Below are positions 32,987 to 40,688 of a stretch of DNA of 64,000 bases, one piece after another (position 1 is the first letter of the stretch; the number at the start of each line of letters is the position of its first letter). The notes under the pieces were generated by a model that ran no database searches, was not told the DNA's origin, and saw only the letters and a list, made by a program, of their open reading frames with translations. This stretch comes from JAVKSL01 sp050744085 (lineage in GTDB: Bacteria > Actinomycetota > Acidimicrobiia > Acidimicrobiales > JAJPHD01), in NCBI GenBank assembly GCA_050744085.1, contig JBOGGU010000092.1, positions 1 to 64,000 of the forward strand. The letters are read 5' to 3'. Both the position numbers and the translations under genes were made by a program.

Positions 32987-33517
32987 CTAGCGGCCGGACA
33001 CCCGCGCACAGGCGACGGAGATGCTCCCGTTGCTGGTCCTGACCCTTATCTTGTTCGCGGCGACGGAGTCGGTGTGGACACTGACGTGGCTGGAGCCGTT
33101 GTCGGTGGCGGTGCTCACCCGGTATGCAGCCGGGCCCGCAGGCAGGAACACGTGCACCGACCCGTTGGAGGTTCTGGCGTTCACCGAGCTCGGCGGGTTG
33201 GTGAACCCCAGCCGGATGGCACCGTCGGAGGTCCTGGCGGTGACTGTGGCGCCCAGCCCCAGGCCGGTGATGGACCCGTTGGAGGTGGTGGCTCTTACTG
33301 GCCCGGTGATCCGGGTGAGGCTCAGCCTGCCATCGGAGGTGGTCGCCCTCACGCTGATGCCGGGGGGGACGCTCAGGCGGTACGACACCGCGCAGTCCCA
33401 ATTGATCGAGATGGGGCCTTCCCCGGAGCAGTGCCTTCCGTCGAGCGTCAGCGTTTGGCCGCTCCACGCGAGCGTCGGCTTGGGCCGGCCGAAGCTCCAG
33501 CGCAGGTCCTCTGTCAC
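32987..33517 (-). pseudogene. DUF4097-like beta-helix protein, N-terminally truncated
   Basis: From GTG 33517, 176 residues of a DUF4097 repeat protein: successive strands with Thr-Ser-Asn-Gly or Thr-Ser-Asp-Gly turns (ATTSDGRLS, ATTSNGSIT, ARTSDGAIR, ARTSNGSVH, VRTSNGSIS). Relatives begin with a membrane segment and a first strand that are absent here. The GTG overlaps the stop of a P-type ATPase fragment (GTGA), so it may still be translated by coupling. I infer that a deletion removed its own 5' end and fused it behind the ATPase stump. Confidence 0.6.
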
Positions 33518-33888
33518 GCCCACTGCCCCGGCGTTCCCAGCCCAATGCTCGGGTCCTCGACATCGAGGGTCTTGTCCCGAAGTGCCCTCAGCCCGGCCAG
33601 CCCGGGCCTCCACCCTCCGGTGGCATAGCAGCCGGCGAAGAGCACCTCTACCAGCCAGCCCGGCATCCCGAGGCCCGAACCGGTCACCGCGATGGCGAAG
33701 GCCATGACCGACAGCGTCGCCCACCGCACCTCGCTCAACGCCGTCAGTGCCCGAAGGCCTTGCAGCCCTGGTCGGCGCTCGACTGCCACCGGACCGGGGC
33801 GGACGGCTCTGTCGGTCACAGCTGTATCGGTCAGAGCGGTGTCCGTCACAGACATGTCCGTCAGAGCTGTGTTGGACATAGGCTTCAT
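33514..33888 (-). pseudogene. N-terminal fragment of a heavy-metal P-type ATPase
   Basis: A 124-codon frame from ATG 33888. Residues about 75-105 (LVEVLFAGCYATGGWRPGLAGLRALRDKTLDV) match the first transmembrane region of zinc/cadmium-exporting P-type ATPases, which continue with a second helix, an actuator and the DKTGT core. Here the match stops after KTLDV at about 33560 and the frame closes 13 codons later. The N-terminus carries 15-bp repeats (Thr-Ala-Leu-Thr-Asp units). It is divergent from a zinc-type ArsR regulator, the normal partner of such pumps, which supports the identification. Confidence 0.65.
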
Positions 33889-33914
33889 CTGTTGGCACCC
33901 CAATACGGACTGAC

Positions 33915-33955
33915 TGAACAGGTCTTCACACAATCCAGGGGATTAGGCTACCGGC
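33915..33955 (+). promoter_or_regulatory. Candidate ArsR operator and arsR -10 box
   Basis: TGAACAGGTCTTCA (33915-33928) is an imperfect palindrome like ArsR/SmtB operator half-sites (TGAACA). TAGGCT (33944-33949) lies six bases before ATG 33956 and may be the -10 box. The site lies between the regulator and the ATPase stump. Confidence 0.45.
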
Positions 33956-34315
33956 ATGGGTCACGGGGTCGAGGGTCGCGCCAGCGCTTCGGCGCCGTTG
34001 GACGCGGCGACAGCCAAGGTGGTGGCGGTGACGCTCCAGGCACTGGCCACGCCCAGTCGCGTACAGATCCTGACCCGCCTGCGCCAGAGCCCGTGCTCGG
34101 TGACCGAGCTGGCCGCGGCGGTGGCGATGGAGGGCTCAGCCGTCTCCCACCAGCTTCGCCTGCTGCGGCATCTGGGCCTGGTCGACGGCACTCGGGCTGG
34201 GCGTAGCGTCGTCTACGCCCTCTACGACGATCACGTTGCCGAGCTGCTCGACCAGGCCGTCTACCACGTCGAGCACCGTCGTCTCGGCGCCCCCGACCGC
34301 AACGCCGCGGGCTGA
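33956..34315 (+). CDS. ArsR/SmtB-family metal-sensing repressor
   Basis: A 119-residue winged-helix repressor. The DNA-binding part is about 30-90 (SVTELAAAVAMEGSAVSHQLRLLRHLGLV). The metal site is clear: Asp91-x-His93 and His104-x2-His107, the alpha-5 pattern of zinc/cobalt sensors such as CzrA. On zinc binding it would release DNA. Its expected target, the divergent P-type ATPase gene, is broken, so the regulator may now control only itself or distant genes. Confidence 0.9.
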   Translation: MGHGVEGRASASAPLDAATAKVVAVTLQALATPSRVQILTRLRQSPCSVTELAAAVAMEGSAVSHQLRLLRHLGLVDGTRAGRSVVYALYDDHVAELLDQAVYHVEHRRLGAPDRNAAG

Positions 34316-34401
34316 CACCCCCGGATGCCACCGGGCATCCGGGGAGCCGGCCCGCCTCGAAGACCAAAGGCCACAAGGTCACCACACGAGGAGAGAATGC
34401 C

Positions 34402-34704
34402 ATGGACAGCCTGAGCCGACGCAACTTCTTGAAGAGGGGCTCGGTTGCGGTCGCCGGGGCCGGCGCCCTGGTCACAGTGCCGATAACCACCCTCCTGCCT
34501 GACGTTATGGGCTCGGGCGAGGCGGCAGTCCCTGCTGCCGAGACCACTGCGGCGGACCTCTCGGGCGGAGGCGCCGTCGGGGACACCTTGATCGCCCACG
34601 TCCGCAACCTCGGCACGGGCGAGATCAGCATCATGCGCGGACTCCAAGAGGTGACCATCCACGACCCTCAGACCGCTGCCCGCATAGCCGGCGCGATCCG
34701 CTGA
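34402..34704 (+). CDS. Small Tat-exported protein
   Basis: A 100-residue protein with a Tat signal (SRRNFLKRG at 5-13, then a hydrophobic region to about 35). The mature part is about 60 residues and ends LIAHVRNLGTGEISIMRGLQEVTIHDPQTAARIAGAIR, a small conserved actinobacterial domain of unknown function. AGGAGAG lies about six bases before ATG 34402. The next gene follows after four bases, so the two form a pair. Confidence 0.75.
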   Translation: MDSLSRRNFLKRGSVAVAGAGALVTVPITTLLPDVMGSGEAAVPAAETTAADLSGGGAVGDTLIAHVRNLGTGEISIMRGLQEVTIHDPQTAARIAGAIR

Positions 34705-34708
34705 GGCA

Positions 34709-35077
34709 TTGACCGCCGAGCCAGCCGAGCTCACCGAGCCAGCCGAGCCAGCCGAACCCATACTTGCCCCCAGCGGCCCGGGAAGCGTAGTCCTGGACCT
34801 CGGCGGGAATGTCGGGGTGCTGGTGGTCCACGTGGACGCCGTCCTGGCGGGAGTCGAGGTCGAGATCAGCCCCGCAGGGGACCCGGCCGCCAGCCCGCAC
34901 ACCCACACCGATGTGCGGGAGCGCCGCTTGGGCGACAGCGTCACCTACGCCGCGGTCTTCTCCTCGCTCACCGCCGGCGACTACCTCCTCGACGACCCCC
35001 GTGGCGGGCCCCCGGCCCCGGTCACGATCACCGGTGGGCGGGTGCTGCAACTCGACTGGCGAACCGCCCCTCAGTAG
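34709..35077 (+). CDS. Small predicted beta-sandwich protein
   Basis: A 122-residue protein from TTG 34709. After a Glu/Pro-rich start (Pro-Ala-Glu repeats) it has SVVLDLGGNVGVLVVHVDAVLAGVEVEISP, a pattern of alternating beta strands, with a conserved His-Thr-His and Ala-Gly-Asp-Tyr. Similar proteins occur beside the small Tat protein in other actinobacteria, but I know no function. No signal peptide is evident. It overlaps the convergent proS gene by seven bases. Confidence 0.65.
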   Translation: MTAEPAELTEPAEPAEPILAPSGPGSVVLDLGGNVGVLVVHVDAVLAGVEVEISPAGDPAASPHTHTDVRERRLGDSVTYAAVFSSLTAGDYLLDDPRGGPPAPVTITGGRVLQLDWRTAPQ

Positions 35078-36483
35078 GCCCGAGCCACCACCGCGACGGC
35101 GTCGGGCTCGTCGCCGGCCTCGACCAGCCCGCCGTCCGGGCCGACGAGGCAGCGCACCGACGCTCCGGCCTGCAAGAGGGTCGCCTCACCATCGACGCCC
35201 AGGACTCTCCAGGGCACACGGGCGAAGCCGTCGGTTGCTGCCTCCACCGCCTCGGCCACGCTGGCAACCTTGGAGGTGCGGGCCTCGCGCTCAGCCAGGG
35301 CCCCCGAGAGCATCGACGCCTGCATGGCAGTGAGCAGTCCGGGCACCGCCTCCCGCAGCGCCCCCGGCGCCAGTGCCAGGCGTTCGTCGCCATCCCGGCG
35401 GACCACGCTCACCGTCCCCGCTGCCAGGTCGCGGGGACCTACCTCGACCCGCAATGGGACCCCTTTCAGCTCCCACTCGGTCACCCGCCGCCCGTAGGAG
35501 GTGTCCACCCGAGCGTCCAGCTCCGCTCGCACCCCCGCAGCCACCAGCTCGTCCACCAGGCCCGACGCCACTGCCCCGGCGCCGGACTCGTTGCGAACCA
35601 GGACCACGATGACCTGCACCGGGGCCACCCCGGGCGCCAGGACCAGCCCGGCGTCGTCTCCGTGCGCCATGATCACCGCCCCCACCAAGCGGGTCGAGGC
35701 CCCCCACGAGGTCTGCCAGACGTGCTCCGAAGTTCCCGTCTCGGAGGAGAACTCGATCCCGAAAGCCCTGGCGAAGCCCTGGCCCAGCTCGTGGCTGGTG
35801 CCCATCTGCAGGGCCTTGCCGTCGCGCATCATGGCCTCGGCGGTCCACGTCGTCGTGGCCCCGGGGAAGCGCTCCCGCTCCGTCTTGCGCCCGACGAGCA
35901 CCGGGATGCCCAGCACGTCCACCATGACCTCCCGGTAGACATCGGTGAGGATCCGCAGGGCAAAGGCCCGAGCCTCGGCCTCGGTCGCGTGGGCGGTGTG
36001 GCCCTCCTGCCACAGGAACTCAGTCGAGCGCAGGAACAGCCTGGGCCGCATCTCCCAGCGCACCACGTTGCACCACTGGTTCACGAGCAGGGGCAGGTCT
36101 CGATGTGAATGCACCCACCTGGAAAAATATGCATTGATGATCGTCTCGCTCGTGGGCCGGATCACTACCGGTGATTCGAGCTCCTTGCCCCCTCCATGCG
36201 TCACGACGGCCAGCTCGGGACTGAACCCCTCCACGTGGGCGGCCTCGCGGGCCAGGTAGGACTCGGGGATGAGCAGCGGGAAGTAGGCGTTCCTCGCTCC
36301 GGCGGCCTTGATCCGGGTGTCCAGCTCGGACTGGATCCGCTCCCAGATGGCGTAGCCGTAGGGCCGGATCACCTGGGTGCCGCGGACCGGGCCGACCTCG
36401 GCCAGCTCCGCTTTGGCCACCACGTCCTGGTACCAGCGGGGGAAGTCGACCGACTGGGGGGTGAGGACCGGGGCCTTAGGCAC
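35071..36483 (-). CDS. proS: Prolyl-tRNA synthetase (archaeal/eukaryote-like type)
   Basis: A 470-residue class II synthetase that charges tRNA-Pro. Class II motif 2 is visible as RWEMRPRLFLRSTEFLWQEGH and motif 3 as GASTRLVGAVIMAHGDD. There is no INS editing domain between motifs 2 and 3, and a C-terminal anticodon domain follows, so this is the ProS type 3 found in archaea and many actinobacteria. ATG 36483 fits the conserved N-terminus. Confidence 0.95.
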   Translation of the reverse strand: MPKAPVLTPQSVDFPRWYQDVVAKAELAEVGPVRGTQVIRPYGYAIWERIQSELDTRIKAAGARNAYFPLLIPESYLAREAAHVEGFSPELAVVTHGGGKELESPVVIRPTSETIINAYFSRWVHSHRDLPLLVNQWCNVVRWEMRPRLFLRSTEFLWQEGHTAHATEAEARAFALRILTDVYREVMVDVLGIPVLVGRKTERERFPGATTTWTAEAMMRDGKALQMGTSHELGQGFARAFGIEFSSETGTSEHVWQTSWGASTRLVGAVIMAHGDDAGLVLAPGVAPVQVIVVLVRNESGAGAVASGLVDELVAAGVRAELDARVDTSYGRRVTEWELKGVPLRVEVGPRDLAAGTVSVVRRDGDERLALAPGALREAVPGLLTAMQASMLSGALAEREARTSKVASVAEAVEAATDGFARVPWRVLGVDGEATLLQAGASVRCLVGPDGGLVEAGDEPDAVAVVARAY

Positions 36484-36513
36484 CCCCGGCAGGTTAGGTG
36501 CTAGTCCAGGCGC

Positions 36514-36981
36514 TTAGGCGGCGCTCGTCAGGGCGCGGCGAGGCAGCGCCAGCAGGGGCGAGCTGATGATGTGGTCCGCGCTGGCCCGGTTGCAAGCCAC
36601 GGGGATGTTCCACACCACTGCCACCCGCAGGAGTGCCTTGACGTCCGGCTCGTGCGGCTGGGGCTCCAGCGGGTCCCAGAAGAAGATGAGCACGTCCAGC
36701 TCGCCCTGGACCACCATCGCCCCTATCTGCATGTCCCCGCCGAGTGGACCGGAGTGCAGGCTGGTGATCGGCAGGTCGAGCCGCTCGGCCAGCAGGCGGC
36801 CTGTGGTGGCCGTGGCTACCAGCTGGTGCCCCGCGAGGAGCTCGCGGTTGTACATGGCCCACTCGGCCAGGTCCTCCTTGCGGTGGTCGTGGGCGATGAG
36901 GGCTATGCGGTGGCGTGCGGGCGCGACGGGCGTAGTGGGCGTCGTGGTGGCGGGCGTGGGAGTGTCTGTTGCGGCTATCAC
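36514..36981 (-). CDS. mgsA: Methylglyoxal synthase
   Basis: From GTG 36981, 155 residues. The enzyme makes methylglyoxal from dihydroxyacetone phosphate and relieves phosphate-sugar stress. IALIAHDHRKEDL at the N-terminus, TATTGRLL, and the catalytic Asp in SGPLGGDMQIGAMV are diagnostic. The first 20 residues are a Thr/Pro-rich extension. Upstream (36982-37126) the divergent promoter of the next operon is found. Confidence 0.94.
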   Translation of the reverse strand: MIAATDTPTPATTTPTTPVAPARHRIALIAHDHRKEDLAEWAMYNRELLAGHQLVATATTGRLLAERLDLPITSLHSGPLGGDMQIGAMVVQGELDVLIFFWDPLEPQPHEPDVKALLRVAVVWNIPVACNRASADHIISSPLLALPRRALTSAA

Positions 36982-37091
36982 ACGCTCAGTACTAGCGGGT
37001 CGAAGTGAACGCTCCGTGTCGGGGATGCGAACACTGGTCGGGGGTGGGCACGGGTCTGGAGGTCCACTGAGCAATATTTCTCCAAATTTAG

Positions 37092-37126
37092 TTGACAATC
37101 TGTGAGGGCCATGTAACATTCTGGCC
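37092..37126 (+). promoter_or_regulatory. Near-consensus promoter of DUF4097-DUF2089-ABC operon
   Basis: TTGACA (37092-37097) and TAACAT (37114-37119) are 16 bases apart. The -10 box ends seven bases before ATG 37127, predicting a leaderless mRNA, the same design as the nrdA promoter. The surrounding AT-rich patch stands out in this GC-rich sequence. Confidence 0.75.
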
Positions 37127-38137
37127 ATGACGACGCGAGAGATCTTGGAAGCTGTGGCCGCGGGAAGGATCACCCCCGAGGAGGCGGCGGCCCGACTGGC
37201 TGCCGGGAGCGAGGGGGTGGGGCTGCGCCGGGTGAGGGTGAGGGCGGCTACCCGCACGGTGAGGGTGCTGGGCGACCCAGGCGTGTCGGAGGTGGCGGTC
37301 GAGGGGCTGCACGAGGTCCGCCGGGAGGGTGACACCCTTGTCGTGTCCGCCCACCCGGCCGAGGGAGGGGGAGGGTTCGCCTTCGTGCCGCCGGACCTTG
37401 GGAGGTTGGTGTCGGAAGGCAAGGCCAGGGCTCGCCAGGCCGCGCAGCAAGCCGCCCGGGAGGCGGCCCGGATGGCTTACGCCGCGGGGCGGCCCGCCTG
37501 GGCGCCCCCGCCCGGCCGCGGGCGGCACCGCAACGACTGGAAGAGGGAGTGGAAGCGGGACTGGAAGGGGGAATGGACCCAGGACTCGGAGCGGGCCGAG
37601 TGGCAGGGTTGGCCGGAGTGGCCCCGGCGGCCTGAGTGGCGCGACTTCGTGGGCGGGCCGGGTGGTTCCGGCGCACCCAACCGGGCGGGCGAGTTCGGCC
37701 ACTGGGTGGAGCCGCTGGTGATCCGGGTGAACCCCCGGCTGGCGGTCGACGCGGACGTCAGCGCGGGCTCGCTGGAGGTTCGCGGGGTGAAGGGGGCCGT
37801 CGGCGTGGACCTGGCCTTTGCGTCGGCGACCCTCGAAGGCGTCAGCGGGCCCCTCGACGTCAGGGCGCAGGCGGCCACGGTCCGGGTGAGGGCGGCGCTG
37901 ACCGAAGGGACCTCGAGGATCCGGGGAGATGCGGTGGCGCTGTACGTGGCCCTTCAACAGGCCTCGGACGTGACGGTGCATGCCCGCTGCGACTTGGGGA
38001 GGCTGCGCATGAGCAGGGGAGACGAGGTGCTGGCGCCGGGGGAGTCGCTGGTGGTGGGTACAGGCCGGGCCAGCCTCGACATCGAGGCGTCCATGGGATC
38101 GGTCGAGGTCCGAGTCGAGGATGGAGGCAGGTCGTGA
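37127..38137 (+). CDS. SHOCT-like and DUF4097 beta-helix protein
   Basis: A 336-residue protein. Residues 4-26 (REILEAVAAGRITPEEAAARL) are the short SHOCT-like helix pair seen at the start of YvlB-type proteins. Residues about 35-75 begin a beta domain. Then comes a charged, Trp-rich spacer (about 95-185, with Lys-Arg-Asp-Trp-Lys repeats), and a DUF4097 region (about 195-330) with regular strand turns. No membrane segment. It heads an operon with a DUF2089 protein and an ABC exporter, so a role in envelope stress sensing is plausible. Confidence 0.8.
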   Translation: MTTREILEAVAAGRITPEEAAARLAAGSEGVGLRRVRVRAATRTVRVLGDPGVSEVAVEGLHEVRREGDTLVVSAHPAEGGGGFAFVPPDLGRLVSEGKARARQAAQQAAREAARMAYAAGRPAWAPPPGRGRHRNDWKREWKRDWKGEWTQDSERAEWQGWPEWPRRPEWRDFVGGPGGSGAPNRAGEFGHWVEPLVIRVNPRLAVDADVSAGSLEVRGVKGAVGVDLAFASATLEGVSGPLDVRAQAATVRVRAALTEGTSRIRGDAVALYVALQQASDVTVHARCDLGRLRMSRGDEVLAPGESLVVGTGRASLDIEASMGSVEVRVEDGGRS

Positions 38138-38592
38138 GCGCCGGGTTCCACTACCATGCTGCTCCCCGGGTCTGCCCGGTCTGCGGCGACACCCTCGCCC
38201 TCACCCGGTTGGGTTGCCGAAGCTGCGGGACCGAGCTGTCCGGGAGCTTCGAGGCGTGCGAATACTGCTCGCTCGGCCACGACGACCGGGAGATGCTCGC
38301 CATGTTCCTGTTGTCGCGGGGGAATATGAAGGACCTGGAGCGCCACCTCGGGGTGAGCTACCCCACAGCCAGGGCGCGTTTCGAAGCCCTGCTGGGTCGG
38401 CTGGGCCTGGCGGGGGAGGGCTCGGTGGGAGGGCCAGAGCCCGAGATGTCCGATGACGCCCCCCCGGAGGCTGCCGCAGAGGCCGCCTTCGGGGAGGTCG
38501 AGATACTGGCCCGCCTGGCGCGTGGCGAGATCGACGTGGATACCGCAGATCGCTTGTTGGCCGGCACTACAGGAGGAGACGAGACGTGGTAG
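38134..38592 (+). CDS. DUF2089 family protein with zinc ribbon and HTH
   Basis: A 152-residue protein from GTG 38134 (GTGA overlap). The N-terminus has CPVCGDTLAL, CRSCGTEL and CEYCS, a zinc-ribbon set. The middle (RGNMKDLERHLGVSYPTARARFEALL) is a helix-turn-helix-like DUF2089 motif. The C-terminus (GEVEILARLARGEIDVDTADRLL) is another short SHOCT-like helix. It probably binds DNA or the neighbouring SHOCT/DUF4097 protein and regulates the operon. It overlaps the ABC ATPase gene by seven bases. Confidence 0.85.
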   Translation: MSAGFHYHAAPRVCPVCGDTLALTRLGCRSCGTELSGSFEACEYCSLGHDDREMLAMFLLSRGNMKDLERHLGVSYPTARARFEALLGRLGLAGEGSVGGPEPEMSDDAPPEAAAEAAFGEVEILARLARGEIDVDTADRLLAGTTGGDETW

Positions 38593-39719
38593 CAGCACAG
38601 GCCGTATTGGTGGAGGGGCTGCACAAGAGCTTCGGTGCGGTGCAAGCGCTGCGCGGAGTGGATCTCTCAGTGGAGCGGGGCAGCGTGCTCGGCCTCCTCG
38701 GGCCCAACGGCTCGGGCAAGACGACGACAGTGCGCATCCTCACCACGCTTCTCTCCGCGGACTCGGGCCGCGTCGAAGTCGAGGGAGTGGACGTGGTGCG
38801 CCATCCGGGGGCCGTGCGGCGGATGATCGGCCTTGCTGGCCAGCAGGCCGCCGTGGACGAGACCCTCACCGGTCGGGAGAACATCTTGCTGGCCGCCAGG
38901 TTGTACCACATGAGCGCATCGGCGGGACGCCAGCGCTGCGGCGAGCTTCTCTACCAGCTGGGCCTGGCCGATGCCGCCGACCGGCCCGCCAAGACTTACT
39001 CGGGAGGGATGCGCCGGCGACTCGACCTGGGGGCGAGCCTGGTGTCCCGGCCAAGGGTGCTGTTCCTGGACGAGCCGACCACGGGCCTCGACCCCAAGGG
39101 GCGCAACGACGTGCTGGACATCATCCGCTCGCTGGTGGCCGAAGGCATGACGCTGTTTCTCACCACCCAGTACCTGGAGGAGGCCGACCAACTGGCTGAC
39201 CAGATAGCAGTGATCGACAGCGGCAAGGTCATCGCCTCGGGCACGCCCAGCCAGCTGAAGGACCTCATCGGCGGCGACGTCCTCGAGTTCAGGGTGTTGG
39301 AGGGGTCCCATCTGGGGGCCGGGGCTGCGGCGGTTGCCAGCCTCGGCTCCGCTGCGGCGATCACCGACGAGGTCAGGGCGACTGTGACCCTACCCGTGGG
39401 GGCCAGCGGGCCCTCGACCCTCATCGAGGCGGTCCGACGTCTCGATGCGGCCGGCGTGGGGGTCGTGGACCTGGCCCTGCACCGGCCGTCGCTGGACAAT
39501 GTGTTCCTTTCTCTGACTGGCCATGCCGCCGAGGAAGATGGGGTGGCGGCAGCGCCGGCGCGGGGCCGTGGCCGGGGTGACCGGAGCCGTGGGGGTCGTG
39601 GCGGCGGCGGTGCAGGCGAGGGCACGGACGGCGCGGGAGGCAAGCGTGGCGGGGGCCGTGGCCGCCAACGGGGCCGTGGTGAGATGGCAAGCGCAGGCAC
39701 GACAACTGGGGAGGCCTGA
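38586..39719 (+). CDS. ABC transporter ATPase (DrrA-like)
   Basis: A 377-residue nucleotide-binding protein of drug or lipid exporters. Walker A GPNGSGKTTT near residue 38, signature YSGGMRRRLDLG, Walker B VLFLDEPTTGLDP, and His-switch region LTTQYLEEADQLADQ. After the usual DrrA C-terminal domain (ends about residue 315) there is an Arg/Gly-rich tail of about 55 residues that looks like low-complexity expansion. GTG 38586 is the start. The permease follows after three bases. Confidence 0.93.
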   Translation: MVAAQAVLVEGLHKSFGAVQALRGVDLSVERGSVLGLLGPNGSGKTTTVRILTTLLSADSGRVEVEGVDVVRHPGAVRRMIGLAGQQAAVDETLTGRENILLAARLYHMSASAGRQRCGELLYQLGLADAADRPAKTYSGGMRRRLDLGASLVSRPRVLFLDEPTTGLDPKGRNDVLDIIRSLVAEGMTLFLTTQYLEEADQLADQIAVIDSGKVIASGTPSQLKDLIGGDVLEFRVLEGSHLGAGAAAVASLGSAAAITDEVRATVTLPVGASGPSTLIEAVRRLDAAGVGVVDLALHRPSLDNVFLSLTGHAAEEDGVAAAPARGRGRGDRSRGGRGGGGAGEGTDGAGGKRGGGRGRQRGRGEMASAGTTTGEA

Positions 39720-39722
39720 GCA

Positions 39723-40553
39723 ATGGCTGCTGTAACCGTCCCGGCCGACTCACTCGGGCCGGCAGATGTGGCTCGCGAGTCGATGGCTCGACGAGCTCGA
39801 TACTCCATCACCGACTCGGCGGCGCTGATGCGGCGCAACCTGACCCACATCTACCGGGTTCCGGCGCTCATCGTGTTCACCGCCATCCAACCCATCATGT
39901 TCACCTTGTTGTTCCGCTACGTCTTCGGTGGGGCGATTCACACCAGCGCCGGAAGCTATGTGAGCTACCTGATCCCGGGCATCGTCATCCAGACTGCCGG
40001 CTTCGCGTCGGTCACCACGGCGATCGGCCTGTCCAAGGAGCTGTCCGAGGGGGTGATCGACAGGTTCCGCTCCATGCCCATCGCCCGCTCGGCGGTGCTG
40101 CTGGGGCGGCTCGGGGCGGACTCCCTGCGAATCCTGCTGACGGTGATCATCCTGTTGGCCGTGGGGTACGCGGTGGGCTTCCGCATCAGCACAGGCTTCG
40201 GGGACACCATCGCCATGATCGCCCTGTCGGTGGGGTTCGGCATTGCGCTGTGCTGTGTGTCCGCATGGATCGGCCTGTCGCTGAAGGATCCCGAGTCGGT
40301 GCAGGGCTTCGCCTTTATCTGGCTCTTCCCGGTCGTGTTCGCCAGCGGGGTGTTCGTCCCGGTGACCAGCATGCCGGGTTGGCTGCAGGACTTCGCCCGC
40401 AACAACCCGGTGACCCTCCTCGCCGAGGCGGCCCGCAACCTCACCATCGGCTCGACCGCGGGCAACTCGATATGGCTGTCTGTGGTGTGGATCGTGGGGA
40501 TCACCGCAGTATTCGGCGTCCTGGCGGTGAGGGCCTACCGAAAGGCGGTGTGA
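39723..40553 (+). CDS. ABC-2 type permease (DrrB-like)
   Basis: A 276-residue membrane protein with six predicted helices of the ABC-2 family (ALIVFTAIQPIMFTLLFRYVFGG; YLIPGIVIQTAGFASVTT; LLTVIILLAVGYAVGF; a C-terminal VVWIVGITAVFGVLAVRAY). With the preceding ATPase it forms an exporter; the substrate is unknown, with daunorubicin-type names from homology only. The conserved SKELSEGVIDRFRSMPI loop is present. Confidence 0.92.
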   Translation: MAAVTVPADSLGPADVARESMARRARYSITDSAALMRRNLTHIYRVPALIVFTAIQPIMFTLLFRYVFGGAIHTSAGSYVSYLIPGIVIQTAGFASVTTAIGLSKELSEGVIDRFRSMPIARSAVLLGRLGADSLRILLTVIILLAVGYAVGFRISTGFGDTIAMIALSVGFGIALCCVSAWIGLSLKDPESVQGFAFIWLFPVVFASGVFVPVTSMPGWLQDFARNNPVTLLAEAARNLTIGSTAGNSIWLSVVWIVGITAVFGVLAVRAYRKAV

Positions 40554-40635
40554 CGCCAGGGACCGGACCAGCCGCTGCACCCTCCCACGCAATGGGCAGC
40601 GCTTCGCCACCAGCTGGTCTGGCTACTCGCCTGTG

Positions 40636-40688
40636 CTGAACTTTGGGCAATGGACGACACTGAGCGTTCGCCATTGCCCAAAGTTCAG
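40636..40688. repeat. 53-bp GAAC/GTTC-ended palindrome between convergent genes
   Basis: Perfect 18-base arms (40636-40653 and 40671-40688) enclose a 17-base loop. The ends are CTGAACTTTGGG and CCCAAAGTTCAG, sharing GAACTTTGG with the 30.6-kb element. The TGA of the PHP gene lies in the right arm. Here it could serve as a bidirectional terminator. Confidence 0.93.

Noticed and set aside
40636..40688. Simple intrinsic terminator for the ABC exporter operon
   Set aside because: It may act so here, but there is no U-tract, and related palindromes occur inside a coding region and within an operon, so termination alone does not explain the family.
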